The position numbers and the translations under genes are program-made. A DNA stretch of 64,000 nucleotides from Sthenelais limicola (taxonomy: Eukaryota > Annelida > Polychaeta > Phyllodocida > Sigalionidae). The DNA is taken from the NCBI GenBank assembly GCA_942159475.1, contig OW804095.1:88735740-88799739 (forward strand). The letters run 5' to 3'. Of this stretch, positions 55,389 through 64,000 are shown in pieces. Position 1 is the stretch's first letter. Every line of letters starts with the position of its first letter. The notes beneath the pieces were generated by a model, which did no database searches, was not told where the DNA came from, and saw only the letters and a program-made list of their open reading frames with translations.

Positions 55389-57599
55389 TTAAGTCCAATG
55401 CTTTTTAGCGTAGGAATTTCCCAACGAAGTAAAGGAAAAAAACGTGTCTAAGGACATGCCGCAAATTCCGCAAAAGATGGCACACGAGTTTGGAAAATAG
55501 AATTGCATGGCCTCAGTGACCCACTCAATTTGGTACTGCAAGTGGTTTTCCAGAATGTGACTATCATTCCACCTGAGAGAAACCCGATTGGTGACCGCAC
55601 TTTTGACCGTCAGGTCGCATATCCCACCGAGAAAAAATACCAGTCTGGGTTGGTAATGTCGTATTGCCTCCTTGCTTAGCTCAAAGAGGGGACGGAGTCC
55701 TTTGCCAGGAAGAACTTTTATACGAATACTGTCATTCTGAATAAAGAGGTCTAGGTTCTTACCCCGTGAATCGGTCAGAACTAGGGTTTTAACCCCGGAC
55801 GGGTCATCCTCATACATGCCGGCCATTGTCGTAGTTGGATGTAACGTGTAGGAAGGTGTGAGTTCAGGGGCCTTGTCCCTCAGGTGGATTATCAGCAAGT
55901 GAACGTGCGGGTGCAGGTCCACTTGAATTTAACTTGGCACGTGTAGACCTAGGCTCACGTGGCGGTCTAACTTGCTGGGGGGGGGGGGGGCTTTCACTGG
56001 CTTGACTGGCTTGTGGGAGGTCTTGGTGGCTGACTTCGGGTTTTGAGTGCGTGTACCACCGATGGGGTCAAAAGCTGGGGCAGTTGCCTGATCCACTACG
56101 TTATGCTGGATTATTGTATCAATATCGGCTCCACCAGTGGCTCCCAGGAGGGCATCTTGGTCATCAGACTCAATTTCCTGGCGATCGTGTGTAGAACTAT
56201 CACTACCATCTTCGTCTTGTGACTCATTTTCAGATGCAATGTTATAATTATCTCGAGTCTGGAGGAGAGGGTGCATTGGCCTGTTGTTCATGTTTTCTAA
56301 TTTGGGCATAGCAGGTTCCTCCTCATCGTCATCATCCCCACTATCCTCTTCATCAATTTCGTAATCATATACTTCAGGAGTGAAGAAGTCATCATCATCT
56401 ACATGGGGTGGGGGGGGGGCTGTTCTAACATATTCATTGCGTCTCAATTCCTCTCTAACCAGGCCCAGGATGCGGCCGTGGTGATTCTGGCCTGGGATGT
56501 TAGTTTCATCCTTCATCAAAGATTCGTTACTAATATGAATACCAGTCCCCCAGTATAGATCGTAGGTGCATTCGGCCAATGGCGCCATGCCAGTTTCAAG
56601 CAAGAATTTCTTAGCATCCTTACATTTGGTGAATTTGCATTTAAGGATGTCGGTCATCACCTGGATTTTGATTTTATCCCACACGGTGTGCTTTCCACAG
56701 CGGTCACCCCACTTCCTAGCAACTCTAGGGCATGTAGAACTAGCAATTGTGTCGGCTATTATGGGATTCTTAGTACTGATGGCCTTTGTGTACTGGTAGG
56801 CCTGAAATCCTTCCCGTTGAAGCTAAATAAACTTTTACTGAAGTTGGATAAGGGGGAAAATTCCCCCTGGTATCCCATAGCCCCTGCTCCAATATCTTTG
56901 GTTTTCAAATCAGAAATTTTCAATCCAGTAGGGAGTTGGTCCAATTGGTCGTGGGTGTATTCATTTTTATCTACCTTCAATTTACCTCTAGACAGCGAGA
57001 CTTTGTGGGTTGATTTAGATGTTTTGGCATGGGCCAGTATGTTTCTCATATCGGCATGTCTGTCGGCATATCGGCATTGGCTTTCCATAGTATTTAGCCA
57101 CTGCGTCGGGCAAGTCCTGGTTGAAATAACAGTTCTTATAGCGTTGGTCGCCCCTAAGTCTAATCTTTCCTCTAAAAATCCGATTCCTGGTTTCTTCATC
57201 ACGAAACTTGAGTATGATGTTTCGGTATGCATTTTTCCTTCTGGGTTTAACACCGATTCTCGATGCAAATTCGAGGTCGGCGGCAGTGAATGTAACATCA
57301 ATGATTCGGCATAAAGCCGCCATTTTAGCCCAGGTAGGATTGCCCTCTCCCTGTGTTTCATCTGCAGTTTCCACGAACCCCGATACAATAATGTGTTTTT
57401 TTCTTTGGCTGCGATCTAATTCTAGGCAGTAGTTATCAAGATTTTTCGTAACCAAATTAACGTGAGACAGTTCCAGTTCAAGTTGCTGAATTCTAGTATT
57501 AAGACGGTTGGCATATGCCTATATTCTACCTACTTTTGCTTGGGTGGGAATAAATTGTAACCTCCAGTTTTCTTCCAGGGCACCAAGTCGATCCTCCAT
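55389..57599 (-). pseudogene. Retroelement ORF1-like protein: coiled coil-RRM, NADAR and SGNH domains
   Basis: One decayed frame of about 2.2 kb. It starts MEDRLGALEENW at 57599, meets a TAG at 57519, continues as a coiled coil (NTRIQQLELELSHVN), then an RRM-like domain typical of LINE ORF1 proteins (RKKHIIVSGF, FASRIGVKPRRK, YRNIILKFRDEETRNR, YFNQDLP). After a frameshift near 57.1 kb comes a NADAR domain: GEFSPLSNF and FSFNGKDF, a second shift near 56.8 kb, then AYQYTKA, TKCKDAKKFLLETG and YWGTGIHI. A Pro-rich and Asp/Glu-rich linker follows, then a TAA at 55929 and an SGNH-like domain (LVLTDSRGKN, FFLGGICDLT). NADAR proteins hydrolyse N-glycosidic bonds of ADP-ribose derivatives. No reverse transcriptase lies nearby. 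The element class is uncertain. Confidence 0.7.
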
Positions 57600-58124
57600 A
57601 GTTAGGTTGATAGGAATCTCCAGCAGTAGGTAAACACAAATAGATGTAAAGTCCGTGGATAGCACACTAAGCACACATATATAACACTCACTAGTATGAT
57701 TGAGTGTATGTAGGTAGGCAGGTACCGGTGTAACACATACGGTATGCGGTGGATGTACCCCTATTTGAAATCTCCATGTAGTGTTCACAGTTTGTAATCC
57801 CGAATTATGCACAGAACGGTTAATTAAATAACCAGTAGAACCACCTTAGCAACATAGTCCAACTCAGATGATAACATGATGGTGAAGATGGATGAATATG
57901 AGGTGAATAAGTCCACATAGGTTGGGGTTTTCTCACAATCGAGAGAGCGGGTGAGAGGGATGTCCGCTCGCCATGACCGTCAACACAACAGCCTTAGCCT
58001 GACAAATTGACATAGACATTAATAGTCCTTAACAACAAATATTGTCCACATTACAAAAAAATAAGTGACAAACGACAAGAGAATTTTCTTGGTGACAAAC
58101 AGCAATTGCTGTTTCTTGGTAGTA
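57600..58124. other. Upstream of the NADAR relic; nothing assigned
   Basis: Contains a short stretch of ACACATA-type repeats near 57665-57745. No gene or clear repeat end was found. Confidence 0.35.
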
Positions 58125-58274
58125 ACAAGAGAAATCAAGACCCCCCTCGGGAGCCCTTTTTTCTGCTCTCTGTAACTTTGCAGCACTAAACTTTGAGGGG
58201 CAGCATTTGTGCCACTTGGCCTTGTTCACCACCAGAGTATTTTCTATACCCCTTCTTTCATTTAATCGTCTCAC
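58125..58274 (-). pseudogene. Short relic of a repeated invertebrate protein family
   Basis: The first 50 codons of a minus-strand frame read NERRGIENTLVVNKAKWHKC and FSAAKLQRAEKRA. The pattern A-(K/R)-W-H-x-x-C-x-x-(K/R)-F followed by L-x-R-A-x-K-R recurs in uncharacterised, transposon-associated proteins of cnidarians and molluscs, as far as I recall. The rest of the frame does not continue the similarity. Function unknown. Confidence 0.35.
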
Positions 58275-58299
58275 TTTGAAGTTTGAAGAGTATTCACTT

Positions 58300-58715
58300 T
58301 TGATTGGTGGTGGCCATCTTGATTTATTTTACAGCAAATTTATACTATTTTCACTGGGAAATGTTGGTCTAATGTCTTATTCAATGACTCCATTGAATTT
58401 CCAGGCTCCAGAAACACTATGTAGACATCTCAAATATATTCCTAGCACCATTAGGAGCTGAGATATGCTGTTACATAGATTTGCCAGATTTGGTGGTGGG
58501 GCCATCTTGAATTATTTTATATTAGAATTAAATCTCACCAGGAGTCATTGCTCCAATGAGATTTTTTAATGCCTTTGTCAAATTCCTAGACAGAATAAAC
58601 ATATATTTAGACATCTAGAACATAATTCTACACCCATTAGAACCAGAGATATGCCTATTTGCAGATTTACAGGGTTCAGTGGCAGCCATCTTGAATAATG
58701 ATAACAATTCAAGAT
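58300..58715 (+). repeat. ~184-bp tandem repeat, two to three diverged copies
   Basis: GTGG.GGCCATCTTGAATTATTTTA recurs at about 58309, 58493 and 58678, and each copy also holds ATTAG.A.C.GAGATATGC and a GTAGACATCT-like or TTAGACATCT stretch. It looks like a short satellite-type array. Confidence 0.7.
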
Positions 58716-59618
58716 GGTGCCATATCTGAAAATAATCCTGGGACCTTGATCTACAACTCTACCAAGTTTCATGCTTTTATGACAAAATGCACGATTGTCA
58801 TGAATATTGTTACATATCTGCCTCACTAATGAACAACCAATACAATTATCCAAGTCCAACTTAATAAGAAAGTGAGGAGGAATGAATGTTATTATATTTT
58901 TGCATGTATTCTAAATATAAAGGTGTATGTATGTATATGAGCAGATGGTCAATGAGCTGTGACCTGTGCCGCTGCCATTACCATTACCATTACTGAATGG
59001 TTATTTGGCTGTAACTTTCCTTCTAGTTGGAATATCTTCACAAACTATAAAAAGCGTTACAACCCTTATATCAAGACCTATCAAGTAAAACTAATTTAAA
59101 ACAGCATGCATACATTTCTATTGTTTATTTTTTATTTAATTCTCATTTATGTAGAAATATGTACCTTTCCCCTGTGCCCTTACCATCAGAATTCAGGTTA
59201 CAGTGTCTGCCAAGCTGCCCTGACCACAATATTTATTATTTCCGTTCCCAATTTTGTTTGTATAAGCAGCAATATATCTAGTGGAAGCAATTTAAACAAA
59301 TTATGAATTTTGAGCCCTGGATGGCCAATTGTCGCATTTTTGGTGGAATTGCTCATATATATGGCCAATCCCACCAATTTGACAACATCTGGCCCCCTAG
59401 CATGAAAAGTGATTAATTGGGCTTAATACAAATTAATTACTATTCGCTGGAAATGAGGTGAAGAACGATCACACAGACATGCACTAAGGTTAGTTCGAGA
59501 TTTATTTGACCTCTCCCAAACGATTTTAAACATATTAGATTGCTTTTAGTTACAGTAACCTGCTGTGAGAGAAATACGGCGAAAACATTGAAATACGGTG
59601 AAAACATTGAAAGTCATA
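58716..59618. other. Solo 36-bp transposon end at 59362-59397
   Basis: The sequence matches the terminal repeats of the 44987-47369 segment. A folded, partial version (TGGCCAATT..GGTGGAATTG) lies just left at 59322-59356. No gene. Confidence 0.55.
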
Positions 59619-61381
59619 TTAGTGATAAGCATTAAGATAGAGAGCTACAGTAGTATCCTTTGATTTACAAGTAACCACATCAAGTAAGTACATCAACACA
59701 CTCAGAGGTTTCCAGTCCCCATAACACTTAACAATGTGCAAAGGTATACCTAATCTGGAAAGATATGTAGCAGACCCTCGCCTCAAACTGTGAGAGGAGA
59801 ATCTGCCCAACACACCAGCTGCCATAACACATTGGGCTAGCCTTTAAGAGAAAAACTTATAAGAGAGTGGATTCTTAGTACCTGGCATAACAAATAAATA
59901 ATCAGAACCCTGTAAATTAGTCATAGAAAAATATTTGTCCAGCCATTCGACAGGACACAAACATGAAAGTGGGGCCTCCACCACTGGAGTAATAAGATAA
60001 CGTTCTTGAAACTGGATAGTCATGGAGCTGGTAACAGTTAATGAGAGGCCATAAGAAGTAAACTCAACATTACAGCACCTGAGCATATGAACTGATTTAG
60101 TATAATGACACTTTCTAAGGAGGCATCTGAAAGGTAAACAGACTGCACACCAAAAAACTAAGTGAGACAAAACGCTGAGAGACAAGGTTTTGTACATCAT
60201 AATTAAATGCTCAGATAAAGTGGATCCGCCTGAACGGCACTATCTGCAAGGAGGCGTCTAGCACCTCTAAGAGTACACCTTAAAGTGGCACTTGCTGATT
60301 GCAGAGCTCATTAATTTTATGAGAGTTTGGTCAAGGTTATTATAATTGAATACTATGGAAACCCCTTTACCCATGTCTTTCCCGTTCTGACCATATAAAC
60401 CCTTATTTGTGAGGTATTTTCTGAATCTTCCTGATGAAAATTATTTTGGTCCGCCATATAATATGTTTAAATAGACATTATATACACATCAAGTGAAAGA
60501 GAGTTACGTTACAAGTTTGTTTACACCATGATGTTCCCTCTTACAATGAGTTACTGACGGCCGTAACAGAATGCACTCACATCATTTGTACTTGCATATA
60601 ATATCCGCACTGTACAGTGTAACGACCACAAGGCACTAATGTAATCAGAAATTGTTATGTAATACTTTAAAGAATCACAGAAGTGAGTCACATATAAACA
60701 CACCACATCAACCTTTGCAGTAAGACGAACCAAATTATACAAGCTGCAGAATTTAAAATATTTCGACCAAAATGTTAAAACTTTCAACTCTTCCAAGTTG
60801 ATTCTGCCCAGCATAAGGCCTGATCTCTCCACATCTTTCCTTCAACATGGTCAACAACACTAGAAATGTAACAAAAGGAAAACATAATTGACATACGCGA
60901 CAAGGCCTCCACCTTAACATTATCTTCTGAAGATACCCTAAATGGAGTAACAATAATATTGTAAATAGCCATACACCAATACAACTCTCTAAGCAGCTGC
61001 ATTGCACAAATATTAGATCTTCTATCCAGTAGCCAACATTCATTCAACTTGGGTATTATTGGTATACAAGTTAACTTGAGAATCCTTCCATAGGGATGCC
61101 CACCTTTTAATAGCTGCAACAACTGGCCATAGTTCCAACACGTTAATATTCTCTTTATACACTGGCGCAACAATAGTATGGGGCATCAAACCTCAGCTAT
61201 ATATCTCAATTTCCGAAAAAAGATATTCATCTTCCCACACAGCACCAAAAGCAGTCAGGGATGAATCTGTAAAAACATCCACCTTAAAGGCATTATAATC
61301 AATGATTTCCTGTGGACCGTTGAAGGTAAGCCTGTTACTGCGATTAAGAAAGTTCAACTGAAAAGAAAGAGTCAGGAACAT
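59619..61381 (-). pseudogene. RNase H plus tyrosine recombinase of a DIRS/Ngaro-like retroelement
   Basis: Read leftward. At 61381-61193 an RNase H start (NRSNRLTFNG, VFTDSSLTAFGAVW) is followed, in other frames to 60784, by LNECWLLDRRSN, MQLLRELYW and DNVKVEALSR, the usual end of this domain. At 60200-59619, in one frame with a single TAA at 59844, comes a tyrosine recombinase catalytic domain: FRCLLRKCHYTKS around the first Arg, LKDKY-type middle, then FSSHSLRRGSATYLSRLG (H-x-x-R), GDWKP and a final YL. Frameshifts in 60.2-61.2 kb make it dead. A reverse transcriptase should lie before the RNase H; none is seen. On the sense strand CTCTTTCTTTTCAG ends at 61359, a strong acceptor-like site. 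Confidence 0.75.
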
Positions 61382-61393
61382 TTTACTGGGGTT

Positions 61394-62126
61394 TCAATTA
61401 GGATGGGTGTAGTAGTACCTCATGTAAATTCCTTTGTTGTGTTCCAACAAGGACAAAATATTCTTTCCCTCCTGGTATCGTTCAAGCATAAACGACCCGT
61501 AAGTGAACCAAAGTTTATCAGTATAAAAGTTTAGTTTTATGGCCTTGGTCAACTTCTTCAGTTTTCTCCGGACGGTAGAAAGGATAGAAGAGCTGGAAGA
61601 CGAGGACAACATCTTACCTGTGGAAGAGGAAAAAAGACCACTTTGGAACCTTGTACATGACCAGACTTCTTGGAACGACTCATATGCTGCACCTCCCTGC
61701 CAGGTCCAGTCCTCCATCTTGTCTCTCCTGGACTTGACTTTCTTCTGTAACAGGGCCTGCAGCAAGCCTTCATTGGCATCAATCTGGGCCGAGACCTGCA
61801 TATGGGCCATATCATTCTGCAAAGTCCCCACAGGCCTGTCACCTTCCAAATTCCTTTCCTGCCTTGGCAACATCCGGGGTGCTACCACCATACAGTTTGG
61901 CCTTTGGGGCCCAAAAGACCAACAAGTTTAGCTATCTCATGTACATTTTTGGCCTTACATGCCTACATATTATGTTTAATCCAATCGTCCGCATGGGGTT
62001 CTGGCAAATCCTGATGAGCAAGGCCCGGCCAAGCAACATCTTTTTCTTAAAGTTCACTGCTATACCTTCTGTGTCTTCACCTGATTCAGGGCAAATATCT
62101 TCTAACTTAGGTTTCTGGAACCACAT
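61394..62126 (-). other. Possible upstream exon or ORF1 relic of the same element
   Basis: A 165-codon minus-strand frame (61394-61891) and a 64-codon frame (61932-62126) lie just upstream of the RNase H relic. The first has a charged, helical start (LEGDRPVGTLQNDMAHMQ, LLQALLQKKVKSRRDKMEDW) and a Ser-run. The pattern could be a gag-like ORF1, but no domain is recognised. Confidence 0.3.
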
Positions 62127-64000
62127 TTTCTACCTTTTGGCGGAAAATGCTTAGACCCACACATGTTGCACATTCTAGTAGGCTATGACTGGGAACTAAA
62201 TAAAGTGTGACAAGCCTCTCTATGTGTGACCAAGCGTAACCCCAATCCTAAGTACCAAGGTGCGGATGTGTGCCAAAGAAAAAACAGGGGTTGACACAGA
62301 GGAGGTGCAGCAGAGAATGAGCGTAGGGCCAGGACCATGCCCTACCTGCTGATCACCTTGTGTCGCCCTCTAGCTACAAACCCCTCACCTCCCCCTCGCG
62401 GGAATTGAGGGAGTCAAAAAACTACAATTACAATTGCTTTCAGTGGTGATATCATGGGTTGAGACATTAGATCATAGCATTATATTGAAGAATACCATGC
62501 CATTCTTCATTATAAATTTTGGGTCAACAGCCGGGTGAGATATTAATCAATGCAACACACAGAGTGCTATGTTCCAAGGCCAGAACCGAACTAGTTGAAA
62601 GAGGACAATCTTTTATTGGTGCTTATGTAGTGATTTCGTTTGGATTTGTATCCCTTAACTGTGCTTTCTATAGAACAGAAGGAACAAAGATGGCACAACC
62701 AGTTTGCAAGGGTTTTATTTCAGAGAATTGTTAGCAATCAGCTCAACCAATCTTACCTGAGTCCGAGGATCTCGGGTCTCCTGGCCAGCCAGGTGACCCT
62801 CGACCGCAGGTGTCTCAGGCAACATGCATGCTTGGTGAACCACTACCCAAGCCAGAATAAGAGTAACAATGACTTAGTTACAATATAAAGACAATTCATA
62901 ACATTTGGCATAATAAGATTAACCCAGGTTGCTGTTACTCGAGCAACAACAGCTAGATCGCTGTTATATATAAAATGCAACAGGTAAAATAGATATCACA
63001 GACTAAAAAGTCACTTCAGACCAGTACTGCCCACTAGGGTAGTTCGCCTGAACTAACCCACAGCAGAAAGCACCTAGAGTTAAACCCTAGTTAAACCTAA
63101 TATCACCACACTTATATATACTAAACAGATACACAGATACCGGGTTGATTGGCTTATCCTGAATGGACCAATTAATTGCCTTAAAAGATGGAGGATCCAA
63201 TCAGCCACAGGTTAACAATAATTTGTAATTTGATCTGAGGCAGGAGCACACGTTTATCACTGCCTGACCAATCTAGCTTAACACCTTCACTGGTAACTCT
63301 GTTATTTCCCGCCCCTCTCCCTCCCCTCTCCCTCCCCTCTCCCTCCCGCTATAATCAGTCCCCCCACCCTTTGGGGCCTGCTGGCCATTTAATTGCCATC
63401 CTCCCCTCCCTCCCACTTGATAATAATTAGTGACACGGTGATTGTAACCAGTAACCAGGGTGTTTTGTGATGAAAAGAAGTTCCTGAGTGGTGGCGGGAA
63501 GAAGGGTAGTTAGGCCCCTGAGCCGGAAGGGGTTGTGGCAAATGCGTTTCTAAATAAAACTCAAATAAAAAAGTTTAGGCCAGTCAAAGACGAGCCCTGG
63601 CTTTTACAATATAATATGGTATGCAATAAATATATATAATGTTAGAAATATCCACAGACATATTGACATAATTGACATCTATTCAGATGTATTTGTGTCA
63701 TCACATGTCATGTCATCATAGTCCAGTCGATTTGTGCAAAATATAGGACTAATTGTGCACTTTTTCATAAAAGCATGAAATTTGGCATAGTGGAACTTTT
63801 GGATGTGCTGATCATTTTTAGCTATAGACCCAATCTGGAATTTTGTTCCTTGGCCATGGTTGCTAACACATTCTAATAAGGAATTTGGCTTTTATAGTTA
63901 CATCAGCACAATTGTTTGCAGGGGTGATATGTTTTGAGGATTGATTCCTATACAGAATTTTACCCTCTTTCATTTGGACTGGGTCAAATATCTGGGAAAT
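62127..64000. other. No gene recognised
   Basis: A CCCTCCCCTCTCC-type short repeat lies near 63310-63350. Frames at 62519-62888 are short and overlap each other. The last 400 bp is AT-rich and featureless by eye. Confidence 0.35.

Noticed and set aside
62519..62888. Two overlapping plus-strand frames of 71 and 82 codons
   Set aside because: Short, mutually overlapping and without recognisable motifs.

Overview
The window is a piece of an animal nuclear genome, most likely an aquatic invertebrate. Two broad parts are visible. Positions 1 to about 9.5 kb carry the right part of a Polinton/Maverick (adintovirus-like) element, a DNA-virus-like transposon. The remaining 54 kb is AT-rich, gene-poor DNA full of inverted repeats, minisatellites, MITE-like elements and decayed retroelements. 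The animal assignment rests on the Polinton, the BIR domain, LINE and tyrosine-recombinase retroelement relics, tRNA-derived repeats and the lack of dense coding. The phylum cannot be fixed from the sequence; a mollusc or another lophotrochozoan would fit, but this is inference.

Polinton (1 to ~9480). A protein-primed family B DNA polymerase, cut by the left edge of the window, reads rightward. All other genes read leftward toward it: BIR-domain protein, FtsK/HerA-type packaging ATPase, a small basic protein, a conserved Polinton protein of unknown role, a DDE integrase with chromodomain, a single-jelly-roll penton, a basic core-like protein and the double-jelly-roll major capsid protein. All eight leftward frames and the visible part of the polymerase are open, so the copy looks young. 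No maturation protease is visible; it may lie left of the window. The leftward genes are packed like an operon. Stop and start codons overlap (ATGA twice, TGATG once) or nearly touch (TAACATG), and two good TATA boxes sit at 8204-8211 and 7308-7315. This suggests at least two multi-gene transcription units: small protein plus unknown protein, and integrase-penton-core-capsid. Facing poly(A) signals lie between the capsid and polymerase genes.

9.5 to 55 kb. No confident host gene is seen. The exception worth testing is a 195-codon leftward frame at 49346-49933, bounded by plausible splice sites and lying about 1.5 kb from a CpG-rich segment with CRE and CCAAT motifs. The rest holds hairpins (several with unrelated arms but nearly the same TCGGC..TCGCC loop), a dispersed repeat family with three copies (15.5-16.9, 23.5-24.2 and 40.1-42.0 kb), a MITE family with CAGTCTAGGC ends, a 2.4-kb segment bounded by 36-bp inverted repeats, a perfect 306-bp duplication, a LINE reverse-transcriptase relic and several simple or satellite-like arrays.

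55 to 62 kb. Two leftward retroelement relics follow. The first (55389-57599) joins a coiled coil and RRM-like ORF1 domain, a NADAR (YbiA-like) domain, an acidic linker and an SGNH-hydrolase-like domain in one broken reading frame. The second (59619-61381) holds a retroelement RNase H and a tyrosine recombinase, as in DIRS/Ngaro-type elements, with no reverse transcriptase visible. From 62.1 kb to the end no gene is recognised.
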